A stretch of DNA of 23,690 bases from Bacteroidales bacterium UBA1208 (GTDB lineage Bacteria > Bacteroidota > Bacteroidia > Bacteroidales > P3): assembly GCA_002309955.1 (NCBI GenBank), contig DBXQ01000097.1:3943-27632 (forward strand), in the 5' to 3' direction. Below are positions 13,004 through 19,507 of the stretch, piece after piece. Under the pieces are notes generated by a model that saw nothing but the letters and a program-made list of their open reading frames with translations, was not told the DNA's origin and ran no database searches. The translations under genes and the position numbers were made by a program. The first letter of the stretch is position 1; every line of letters starts with the position of its first letter.

Positions 13004-13988
13004 AAAGAGTTTTAAGAAGAACTGTGCCCACAGCCCTCAAACTGTTCTTTTCGACATGCTCCATACTGTCGCCCGTCGTATGCCAGTATTTGAAAAAATT
13101 GCTCCCGGGAGTGTTCTGCACAATATCAATCATAGGAATCTGCGCAAGCTTGTTCACATAATAGTGGTCGTCAAGGATAGGGTCCGTACTGCTGTTCTCA
13201 AACATCCTCCCATAGCCGCATGCATCGGCCACACGCCACACCTTGTCCAAAATTCCCGAAGCATAATTGCGGCTGAATTGCTCTTTTGTATACCGGGGAG
13301 CCTCTGTACCCACCATATCAAGCAAAATGCCAAACGTGGCATTATAGAAAGGCACATGCGGGTGGTTGCTCCAATACTGCGACCCTTTGCACCAACTGTC
13401 ATCCGCATACACCTCAGCCCATTCAGGAACACCCTGATCCTCGACATCGAAAAAGACAAAGTCAATCGGAACCGAAAGTCTGTCGCTTGATATGGCGCGA
13501 GCCAGCTCCATCAACACACCTACTCCGCTGGCGCCGTCGTTGGCGCCGTCGATAGGCTTGCGGTGGTTAGCCTCGTCTGGGTCGTGGTCAGCCCACATAC
13601 GGCTGTCCCAGTGGGCACCCAACAGCACCCTTCCCCCTTCCGGTGAACCCTCACGGGCATACACCGTGGCGATAATATTCTTGCCTCGCACCTCGGTCCC
13701 GTCCCACAACACAGCGGGGAAATCCTGCACAACAACCGTGTCGCACCAGCGGCGCATCTGCCGGACAAGATAATCAGCGCACACACGTTGCCCTCTGCTT
13801 CCCGGGGTTCGATAGCCGCAAGCCACCTGAGCGGCCACAAAACTGTATGCACTGTCGGCATCGAACGCAGGAATTTCGACACTGCTGTAATTGATAGACT
13901 GGGTTGCAGGTTGAGCCTTCTTGTCGGCACTGTTGTGGCATCCCGAAACAACCAAGACACACACAAAAAGAAATACAAATCGCCTCAT
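12978..13988 (-). CDS. Glutaminyl-peptide cyclotransferase-like M28-family lipoprotein (periplasmic glutaminyl cyclase)
   Basis: 336 residues from the ATG at 13988; the frame extends two codons to a TTG at 13994, which I consider less likely. The lipobox VVSGC (C17) predicts a lipoprotein. The zinc-peptidase/QC fold shows H127-W-D129, PIDGANDGASGV (D148/D151), VFFDVEDQG (E183, D184), LLDMVGTEAPRY (D224), IDDH-like ILDDHYYVN, and YWHTTGDSMEHVEKNSL (H303). The LLD-[IM]-x-G...DDH...WHT series is characteristic of glutaminyl cyclases. These convert N-terminal Gln to pyroglutamate; Porphyromonas has a well-studied homologue. At least four exported proteins in this window would start with Gln after signal-peptide cleavage, fitting this role. 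The Rieske-like gene overlaps its 3' end. An aminopeptidase activity cannot be excluded. Confidence 0.85.
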   Translation of the reverse strand: MRRFVFLFVCVLVVSGCHNSADKKAQPATQSINYSSVEIPAFDADSAYSFVAAQVACGYRTPGSRGQRVCADYLVRQMRRWCDTVVVQDFPAVLWDGTEVRGKNIIATVYAREGSPEGGRVLLGAHWDSRMWADHDPDEANHRKPIDGANDGASGVGVLMELARAISSDRLSVPIDFVFFDVEDQGVPEWAEVYADDSWCKGSQYWSNHPHVPFYNATFGILLDMVGTEAPRYTKEQFSRNYASGILDKVWRVADACGYGRMFENSSTDPILDDHYYVNKLAQIPMIDIVQNTPGSNFFKYWHTTGDSMEHVEKNSLRAVGTVLLKTLYGDYGQKR

Positions 13989-14017
13989 TGTCAAAACGTG
14001 TTAAAAACAAAAAGAAA

Positions 14018-14025
14018 CAAACATA
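14018..14025 (-). promoter_or_regulatory. Possible -7 element of the glutaminyl cyclase operon
   Basis: On the minus strand this reads TATGTTTG, a match to TAnnTTTG, about 30 nt before the ATG at 13988. The nearest TTTG upstream (CAAA on the plus strand, 14053-14056) is 27 nt away, too far for a standard -33, and heptamer repeats lie in between. Confidence 0.45.
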
Positions 14026-14032
14026 CCTAAAA

Positions 14033-14090
14033 ATTGAGAATTGAAAAATAGCCAAACATTGCGGCCATTCTCAATTCTCAATTCTCAATA
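14033..14090. repeat. 7-bp-periodic inverted repeat between glutaminyl cyclase and efp
   Basis: ATTGAGAATTGA (14033-14044) faces three head-to-tail copies of ATTCTCA (14067-14087) ending in ATA. The arms are complementary, so the segment can fold back on itself. Its unit and 7-bp period differ from the octamer arrays elsewhere, but the design (short-period complementary arms filling a spacer) is the same. Confidence 0.65.
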
Positions 14091-14101
14091 TTCAAATTTC
14101 T

Positions 14102-14665
14102 CTACTTGATGCGCTCGGCATACTCGCAAGTACGGGTGTCCACCTTGATGCGCTCACCTTCCTTGATAAACAGAGGCACGCGAATCTGCACACCCGGTTC
14201 AACTGTGGCGTCCTTCATGGCGTTTGTAGCCGTATTACCGGCGAAACCTGGTTCGGTATAAGTGACAACAGTCTCAATAAACGGGGGCAACTCGCAGATA
14301 AGAGGAGTCTCGGTATCGGCAGCCACCGTAATCTCGACATACTGGCCGTCTTTCAGGAATTGGGGAGCGTTGATGATATTCTCTGGAATATAGATTTGCT
14401 CGTAAGTCTCCGTATGCATAAACACATGCATGTCGCCCTCTTTGTAGAGGTAAGTGTAGGGTCGGCGTTCCACGCGAACCACATCGATTTTGGCACCGCT
14501 GGGGAAAGTGTTCTCCAACATACGGCCTGTCTTCACGCTACGCATCTTGGTGCGAACAAAAGCAGCGCCCTTACCGGGTTTTACATGCAGGAATTCAACG
14601 ATTGTGTAAATGTCGTTGTTAAAATTAATACAAAGGCCATTCTTAATATCAGTGGTTGTTGCCAT
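14102..14665 (-). CDS. efp: Elongation factor P
   Basis: 187 residues, the normal three-domain length. EF-P enters the ribosomal E site and relieves stalling at polyproline stretches. The N-terminal KOW-like domain carries the loop KPGKGAAF, with K32 at the tip where post-translational modification occurs in other species. Domain II includes NTFPSGAKIDVVRVERRPYTYLY, and domain III ends with VDTRTCEYAERIK and the IRVPLFIKEGERIKVDT signature. No EpmA/EpmB homologue is in the window, so the modification state is unknown. It lies 62 nt downstream of a small membrane protein gene on the same strand and may share its promoter. Identification secure. Confidence 0.97.
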   Translation of the reverse strand: MATTTDIKNGLCINFNNDIYTIVEFLHVKPGKGAAFVRTKMRSVKTGRMLENTFPSGAKIDVVRVERRPYTYLYKEGDMHVFMHTETYEQIYIPENIINAPQFLKDGQYVEITVAADTETPLICELPPFIETVVTYTEPGFAGNTATNAMKDATVEPGVQIRVPLFIKEGERIKVDTRTCEYAERIK

Positions 14666-14727
14666 TGGTTAAAAGAGTTTTTTGATTATTAAATTATTGA
14701 TTATTATTCGTCTTGATAAAAAAATTA

Positions 14728-15000
14728 TTAAGCCTTGTTGTCGGCTTTCTTACGGGCTTCGGCATAGAGCTGGGTCAGTCGGCGAAGATCATTCTTCAAC
14801 TCCTCATTCTCGGCATCGGCGGCTAAACGGCGGGTGCGTTCCATCATCAGCCGGCAAAAGATGGCCACTACCAAGATGCAGAGCGTAAGGTTCAATGCCC
14901 CGCCACCACGGCTGCGTAATACAAAATAAACCACCGTGGCGGCAATAATCAGAATATACGAAATCCACTCGTAGATGCGTAGTGTTCTTTGATAATTCAT
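14728..15000 (-). CDS. Small membrane protein with two transmembrane helices and a coiled-coil tail
   Basis: 90 residues from the ATG at 15000; a GTG two codons upstream (15006) is also in frame. I do not recognise a named family. The N-terminus (NYQRTLRIYEW) is followed by two hydrophobic segments (ISYILIIAATVVYFVL and NLTLCILVVAIFCRLM) separated by RSRGGGA. A charged, helical, probably coiled-coil tail follows (ENEELKNDLRRLTQLYAEARKKADNKA). Its position upstream of efp may be incidental. A TATCTTTG element on the same strand about 115 nt upstream supports expression. I am fairly sure it is a real gene because of the coherent topology and promoter. Confidence 0.75.
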   Translation of the reverse strand: MNYQRTLRIYEWISYILIIAATVVYFVLRSRGGGALNLTLCILVVAIFCRLMMERTRRLAADAENEELKNDLRRLTQLYAEARKKADNKA

Positions 15001-15115
15001 AGTCACTTGTGCAGCCTTACTGCTACGTTGTTTTATTAATAATAATATCTATATATATGGATATCTGTAAGATGTATTTGAAAACCTATTCCAAATCCAC
15101 AACGATTCCAAAATG

Positions 15116-15123
15116 CAAAGATA
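15116..15123 (-). promoter_or_regulatory. -7 element of the small membrane protein / efp transcript
   Basis: On the minus strand it reads TATCTTTG followed by CA, the most typical Bacteroidetes form. A good TTTG at -33 is not present. The predicted start near 15109 gives a leader of about 110 nt. Confidence 0.6.
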
Positions 15124-15296
15124 CAAAAAACTTTTTGATTGCGCTATTTTTTGATTACACTTATATGAATGTGTAATGTTGATATGTTTAACGCCCCGCA
15201 TCGTATCAATGGATAAACAGACAAACAAATCAAGGTACCATCAGATTTATGAATTAACATATTTCATGCGTATTTACTATTAAAAAAACTGAAAAG

Positions 15297-15328
15297 TTTG
15301 TTTATCTGAATTATTTTGTGTTACTTTG
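15297..15328 (+). promoter_or_regulatory. Promoter of the lipoprotein-thioredoxin-manA series
   Basis: The -33 TTTG (15297-15300), a 20-nt spacer and the -7 TTACTTTG (15321-15328, one mismatch to TAnnTTTG) match the consensus spacing well. The predicted start is about 15335. Confidence 0.6.
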
Positions 15329-15412
15329 TATTGTCGAATCGTACCCTCAAAAAGGGGTGATAGGCATTGCTAAATATTGATTATTAAATAAATGTATAAA
15401 ATCCAGAATACT

Positions 15413-15616
15413 ATGAAAAAGTGTGCAAAGGCCTTCATGTCGCTCGTACTTGTTGTCGGATTGATGGCAGTGTGCGGAGGTTTTTCCTCCTGTGGTTCGT
15501 CCCGTTCCAACACCATGTATCCAACCAAGAAATACAAATCGAGCAAAGTCGTTAAATCGAATATCTCTGTGAGAGGCACAAACAAAAAGAATGGATCTAC
15601 ATATCGCTCGTATTAA
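15413..15616 (+). CDS. Small predicted lipoprotein
   Basis: 67 residues from the ATG at 15413; the ATG at 15392 would add seven residues (MYKIQNT) that do not look like a signal peptide start. The N-terminal MKKCAKAF, hydrophobic core SLVLVVGLMAVCGG and lipobox FSSC followed by GSS predict a lipoprotein of about 40 mature residues. The mature part is short, Lys/Ser-rich and basic (YPTKKYKSSKVVKSN), with no domain I recognise. Its 3' end overlaps the start of the next gene by 26 nt, implying translational coupling with the exported thioredoxin. Similar tiny Lys/Ser-rich lipoproteins are frequent in Bacteroidales; the function is unknown. Confidence 0.75.
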   Translation: MKKCAKAFMSLVLVVGLMAVCGGFSSCGSSRSNTMYPTKKYKSSKVVKSNISVRGTNKKNGSTYRSY

Positions 15617-16541
15617 GTTCTTGGCGGTTATGCTTTGCCTGCTACTCCCCAGTGTGAGCAGTGCGCAAGGCTTTGAAATCAGTGGCGAGAGTAGTCTGAC
15701 AGGCACTCTTACGCTGAACATATATGATGGTGATTCCTCCAGCCGTAGTTTTACTGCCAAAGCTAACAAAGGTCGTTTCTTTTTTTCCGGAGAAGTGGAA
15801 GCGCCCACAGTGGCTTCTATCCAGCATGCCACTATGCAACGCCCTCTCTACTTCTATCTCGAAAATTCGTCGCTCTCCATCAATGTCAACGCTTCACGTC
15901 CTGAAGCCTCTATCATTAAGGGCTCTCGCAGCAATAGCGAATATCGCTATTTGATGGAACGTTACAGGGCTTCGGCCGACCCCAATGGATTCCTTCGGCA
16001 GTACGTCAAAGAGAATAACAGTTCCATATATGTTCCATTCATCCTTTACGAGCAAATGCCAAACCTGGACGAAGCTGTTGTACGTCAACTTGTAGGGCAG
16101 CTCACAGGCGATGCCCGAAAAGTATATCACTACACGCTTCTACGTCGTTGGATGAGACAGACCCCAGCAGTCTCTGAAGGCAGCGAAATGCCCGATTTTG
16201 CCTTTCTTGATTCAAAAAAGACCCGTCGCACCTTTTATCAAGTGCGCGACACTTCTGAATACACCCTGCTTTATTTCACGGCCAATTGGTGCGATATATG
16301 TGCCCGTCAACGCGACCAAGCACAGAACCAACTGGAAGGGAAAAATGCCCGACTGCTGTTAATCAATATCGATGACAACCCCAACGGATGGGACGCACAA
16401 TATCTGAAACAACTCGCTGTAGACCATCTTCCCTATATGATTCTGATCGACCCTAAAGGAATTGTAGTAGGTCGTGACCTGAGGATTTGGGAACTGGAAC
16501 GGGCTTTGAAAGATTCACGAATTAACACATTCACGAATTAA
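15591..16541 (+). CDS. Exported thioredoxin-like (TlpA/ResA-type) protein with DUF4369-like N-terminal domain
   Basis: 316 residues. The signal peptide (FLAVMLCLLLPSVSSA) should be cut between A25 and Q26. The N-terminal domain (FEISGESSLTGTLTLNIYDG; FFFSGEVEAPTVASIQ; LYFYLENSSLSINVN) fits the DUF4369 beta-sandwich commonly fused to thioredoxins in Bacteroidetes. A helical linker follows (about 110-195), then a thioredoxin domain with active site WCDIC in TANWCDICARQRDQ and the cis-Pro region HLPYMILIDPKG. It probably reduces or exchanges disulfides in the periplasm. The start overlaps the upstream lipoprotein gene by 26 nt. The last eight codons (SRINTFTN) and the stop codon lie inside an octamer repeat, so the C-terminus is repeat-derived. 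Confidence 0.88.
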   Translation: MDLHIARIKFLAVMLCLLLPSVSSAQGFEISGESSLTGTLTLNIYDGDSSSRSFTAKANKGRFFFSGEVEAPTVASIQHATMQRPLYFYLENSSLSINVNASRPEASIIKGSRSNSEYRYLMERYRASADPNGFLRQYVKENNSSIYVPFILYEQMPNLDEAVVRQLVGQLTGDARKVYHYTLLRRWMRQTPAVSEGSEMPDFAFLDSKKTRRTFYQVRDTSEYTLLYFTANWCDICARQRDQAQNQLEGKNARLLLINIDDNPNGWDAQYLKQLAVDHLPYMILIDPKGIVVGRDLRIWELERALKDSRINTFTN

Positions 16542-16552
16542 TACATTCAAAA
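16513..16552 (+). repeat. 8-bp-periodic repeat, right arm only, before manA
   Basis: Five perfect-phase octamers: ATTCACGA, ATTAACAC, ATTCACGA, ATTAATAC, ATTCAAAA. It overlaps the end of the thioredoxin gene and stops four bases before the GTG start of manA. No left arm is seen, so this may be a truncated copy. Confidence 0.75.
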
Positions 16553-16556
16553 AACG

Positions 16557-17612
16557 GTGGACACATTACTGTACCCTTTCAAATTCCTCCCTCTGTACAA
16601 ACAGAAAGTGTGGGGAGGAAACAGAATCAAGACTCTTGGTTTCGACTATTCCCCACTGCCTAACTGTGGCGAATTATGGGCTCTGTCAGGCATGAAGGGC
16701 AATGAGTCAGTGGTTGAGAACGGATTTCTGGCCGGTAACCATATCAACGAAATTCTTGAGATATACATGAGCGAGATTATAGGAGAGAAGAATTTCGACC
16801 GTTTTGGTACACAGTTTCCCCTGTTAATCAAATTGATTGATGCTGCCGACAAGCTCTCCATTCAAGTCCATCCCGACGATGCGCTGGCTCAGCGGCGCGG
16901 CATGGAGAACGGCAAAACTGAGATGTGGTATATTATCGACTCCGGCCAGTCCTCTGGGATTGTGGACGGTTTCGAGGTAGAGGTGACCCCCGACGAATAC
17001 AAACAATATCTGGAATCTGGCAAACTGGAACATATTCTGCATGTGGAACCCACGCAGCCTGGCGACACCTTCTTTATTCCCGCTGGTCGTATCCATGCCA
17101 TAGGCAAGGACATTCTTCTGGCCGAAATTCAGCAAAGCAGCGACTGTACCTATCGCATCTACGACTATAATCGTCCCGATGCCAACGGGAAACTGCGGGA
17201 ATTGCATACTGATGAGGCCTTGGAAGCCATCGACTTCACCCCCACATCTGATGGCAAGACCCATTACAGCTACCGCGAAAATACCACTGCGTCACTTGTT
17301 CAATGCCCTTATTTTACCACCAACCTGATAGCTGTTACAAAACCTCTGCGCAAGGACTTCTCCAGTCTTGATTCTTTTGTGATTTATTTCTGTGTTGAAG
17401 GGGTCGCCGCCATCAATGCGATGGGCTCTATTGTTCCCATCCATGCCGGTGAGTGTGTGTTGGTTCCTGCCATTGCTGACACTTTAGAACTTTTCTCTGC
17501 CACCAAAGCCAAGTTGCTTGAGGTCTATATCGACCCAGAACAATGGAAAGGTGAATCCCCGGGACATTCACACGACAACGACTGGCTTGCCCAGTTCAAA
17601 TCTTTGGGTTAA
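16557..17612 (+). CDS. manA: Mannose-6-phosphate isomerase, class I
   Basis: 351 residues from a GTG; no ATG exists near the N-terminus, and DTLLYPFKFLPLYKQKVWGG matches the normal start of the family. It interconverts mannose-6-phosphate and fructose-6-phosphate. Zinc-site residues are visible: Q103 and H105 in SIQVHPDD, E122 in KTEMWYI, and H180 in IPAGRIHAIG; the catalytic Arg is R206 in IYDYNR. A second cupin half completes the protein (VECVL-like GECVLVPAIADTLEL). The gene starts four bases after an octamer repeat array and probably shares the lipoprotein-thioredoxin transcript. It ends convergently with pcm, 53 nt apart. Identification secure; the start codon is an inference from length. 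Confidence 0.93.
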   Translation: MDTLLYPFKFLPLYKQKVWGGNRIKTLGFDYSPLPNCGELWALSGMKGNESVVENGFLAGNHINEILEIYMSEIIGEKNFDRFGTQFPLLIKLIDAADKLSIQVHPDDALAQRRGMENGKTEMWYIIDSGQSSGIVDGFEVEVTPDEYKQYLESGKLEHILHVEPTQPGDTFFIPAGRIHAIGKDILLAEIQQSSDCTYRIYDYNRPDANGKLRELHTDEALEAIDFTPTSDGKTHYSYRENTTASLVQCPYFTTNLIAVTKPLRKDFSSLDSFVIYFCVEGVAAINAMGSIVPIHAGECVLVPAIADTLELFSATKAKLLEVYIDPEQWKGESPGHSHDNDWLAQFKSLG

Positions 17613-17665
17613 AAGGCAGGATGCTAATATTTGTTTTTGGATTTAAGATGTTGACATATAAATGT

Positions 17666-18334
17666 TTATAGGAAGTTCTTTCCTTCGAGCATGGGCACGA
17701 AATTGGCATCACCGAGTGTCTCGTCGTGCCACAAGTCGGGGGTCTCGCCTTTTTTTGTTATGCGGTGCATCCGTTGGTTGCCTTCAGGTCCGATAGGGAT
17801 GACCATGACACCGCTGGTTTTGAGCATCTGCATCAGCCCTGTTGGAAGCGATGCGGCTCCACATGTGACAAGAATGCGGTCGTATTGAAACCCTTTCATT
17901 TCGGGCAGGCCGTTGAAGCAGTCGCCGAGGAAACATCGGGCGGTGTAGTGGAGGGAACCCAGCAGAGCCTTGGTTTTGCGGAATAGGACGCTTTGCCGTT
18001 CGACGGTGTATACGCGTGCACCCATCTCGCAGAGTACAGCTGTTTGGTAGCCACTACCGGTGCCGACTTCCAACACGGTCATGAGGGGTTGCAATTGGAG
18101 GAGTTGTGTCTGCCAGGCTACGGTGTAGGGTTTGGAGATGGTTTGGTTGCAGTCTATCTGTATGGCACAGTCTATGTCGTATAGCAAGGTGTCCAGCAAA
18201 GTGTCGGGGCAGAACCATTGCCGAGGCAGTTTCTGCATGGCTGCGAGTAGTCGTGCGTCGGTTATGCCGCGCTCTTTCAATTGGGTGACCATGCGGCGTC
18301 GCCAAGCCTGGTATTTCGGGGGGTCGGGTAACAT
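17666..18334 (-). CDS. pcm: Protein-L-isoaspartate O-methyltransferase
   Basis: 222 residues from the ATG at 18334; the frame is open to a GTG at 18391, which would overlap thiL by 26 nt and give 241 residues. The enzyme methylates isoaspartyl residues for protein repair. SAM motif I is LEVGTGSGYQTAVL, followed by ARVYTVERQ (post I). The PIMT-specific N-terminal region includes MVTQLKERGITDARLLAAMQKLPRQWF and the ISKPYTVAWQTQLL stretch (the Q-x-I-S-x-P motif). YDRILVTCGAASLP is motif II and GVMVIPIG is motif III. It follows thiL on the same strand after 31 nt and likely uses the thiL promoter. Confidence 0.92.
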   Translation of the reverse strand: MLPDPPKYQAWRRRMVTQLKERGITDARLLAAMQKLPRQWFCPDTLLDTLLYDIDCAIQIDCNQTISKPYTVAWQTQLLQLQPLMTVLEVGTGSGYQTAVLCEMGARVYTVERQSVLFRKTKALLGSLHYTARCFLGDCFNGLPEMKGFQYDRILVTCGAASLPTGLMQMLKTSGVMVIPIGPEGNQRMHRITKKGETPDLWHDETLGDANFVPMLEGKNFL

Positions 18335-18365
18335 TTTGAATTGGAAATTGACTATTCTCGGTTCA

Positions 18366-19415
18366 TCATTCGGATTTCCATCCTTGGGCACGAAGTTCGA
18401 TGGTGCTGTTCTGTGGGGTGACCATTACGGCTGGGGTGCCTTCTTCTGTGATGTGACCGATGATGTGGATGTCGCGGTTGTCTTTGAGTTTCTCGTAGTC
18501 TTTTTGGTCAATGGTGAAGAGGAGTTCGTAGTCTTCGCCACCGTTGAGGGCGTTGCTTACGGGCAGCATGTTCTGGCTCATCTCGGAGCAGACGCGGGTG
18601 GTTTGGTAGTCGATGGGGAGGCGTTCTTCGTAGATTTGGCAGCCGCATTTGGATTGTTTGCAGATGTGGAGCAGTTCGCTGGCAAGACCGTCGCTTATAT
18701 CAATCATGGAGGTGGGGACGATTTCTTTTTCTGCCAGCATCTTCACGATATCGGTGCGGGGTTCGGGTTTGAGATAGCGCTCCAGCACGTAGTCGTAGCT
18801 GTCCAGGTCAGGTTTGAAGTTGGGGTCGGCTTGGTAGGTGACTTTCTCGCGTTCCAGTATCAACAGACCGCTGTAGGCACTGCCGAGGTCGCCACTTACA
18901 CAGATGAGGTCGTGCAGTTTTGCACCGTTGCGGTAGGTCAGTTTGTCGCTTTCTGCTTCACCGATGGCGGTGACGGAGATAGTCATTCCAATTCGGCTGC
19001 TGGAGGTGTCGCCGCCTACAAGGTCGACATCGTATCGTTCGCAGCAGAGACGTATACCGGCATAGAGTTCTTCGAGGGCTTCGACGGAGAAACGGTTGCT
19101 CACGGCCACACTTACCAGTACTTGACGGGGTGAGGCGTTCATGGCGCAGATGTCGCTGAGATTAATGGCCACGGCTTTGTAGCCAAGGTGACGCAATGGG
19201 GTGTAGGTCATGTCGAAGTGGATGCCTTCAACCAGCATGTCGGTGGTGACTACGGTTTTCTTTTTCCCTGTCCCCAACACGGCGCAGTCGTCACCTACTC
19301 CTTTTATGGTGCTTTTGTTTACGCGGGGAAAACCGTCGGTTAGTCTTTCTATTAGGGCGAATTCACCCAGGGTTTCCAGTTCGGTGCGTCCTTCTTGATA
19401 TTCCAGTTTCTCCAT
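18366..19415 (-). CDS. thiL: Thiamine-monophosphate kinase
   Basis: 349 residues, full length. ThiL phosphorylates thiamine monophosphate to thiamine diphosphate, the last step of the pathway. Motifs are IKGVGDDCAVL (metal/ATP binding), VVTTDMLVEGIHF, AVAINLSDICAM, DLVGGDTSSS, ICVSGDLGSAYSGLL, IDISDGLASELLHI and GGEDYELLF, all in the order expected for the PurM-like fold. It has its own TATCTTTG promoter element about 26-33 nt upstream, back to back with the promoter of the BspA-like gene. pcm follows on the same strand. Identification secure. Confidence 0.96.
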   Translation of the reverse strand: MEKLEYQEGRTELETLGEFALIERLTDGFPRVNKSTIKGVGDDCAVLGTGKKKTVVTTDMLVEGIHFDMTYTPLRHLGYKAVAINLSDICAMNASPRQVLVSVAVSNRFSVEALEELYAGIRLCCERYDVDLVGGDTSSSRIGMTISVTAIGEAESDKLTYRNGAKLHDLICVSGDLGSAYSGLLILEREKVTYQADPNFKPDLDSYDYVLERYLKPEPRTDIVKMLAEKEIVPTSMIDISDGLASELLHICKQSKCGCQIYEERLPIDYQTTRVCSEMSQNMLPVSNALNGGEDYELLFTIDQKDYEKLKDNRDIHIIGHITEEGTPAVMVTPQNSTIELRAQGWKSE

Positions 19416-19440
19416 TTTTTTGTTTCGTTGTATCGGTTTG

Positions 19441-19448
19441 CAAAGATA
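19441..19448 (-). promoter_or_regulatory. -7 element of thiL-pcm
   Basis: Minus strand reads TATCTTTG then CAAA. The predicted start near 19434 leaves about 19 nt of leader before the thiL ATG. A T-rich tract (A-rich on this strand) takes the place of a clear -33. Confidence 0.65.
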
Positions 19449-19458
19449 CGAAGTTTTT

Positions 19459-19487
19459 TTTGTTTTTTGTTTTTTTTGTATCTTTGC
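19459..19487 (+). promoter_or_regulatory. Promoter of the BspA-like gene
   Basis: -7 TATCTTTG (19480-19487, counting the preceding T at 19479) is followed by CATT. A TTTG lies 16-17 nt upstream (19459-19462) in a T-tract. The predicted start near 19494 excludes the upstream in-frame ATG at 19460 and makes 19508 the first usable start. Confidence 0.6.
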
Positions 19488-19507
19488 ATTTTAAAATTGG
19501 TTGTGAA

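Larger units (their letters stand above)
15001..15391. other. Divergent promoter region
   Basis: This AT-rich spacer separates the minus-strand small membrane protein/efp pair from the plus-strand lipoprotein/thioredoxin/manA series. It contains one -7 element for each direction (15116-15123 minus; 15297-15328 plus). I see no RNA gene or strong hairpin. A short stretch around 15165-15190 (TGAATGTGTAATG...) weakly resembles the octamer repeat. Confidence 0.5.

Noticed and set aside
18132..19133. 333-codon plus-strand frame
   Set aside because: Antisense shadow of thiL and pcm; the amino-acid composition is artefactual and the minus-strand frames carry clear motifs.
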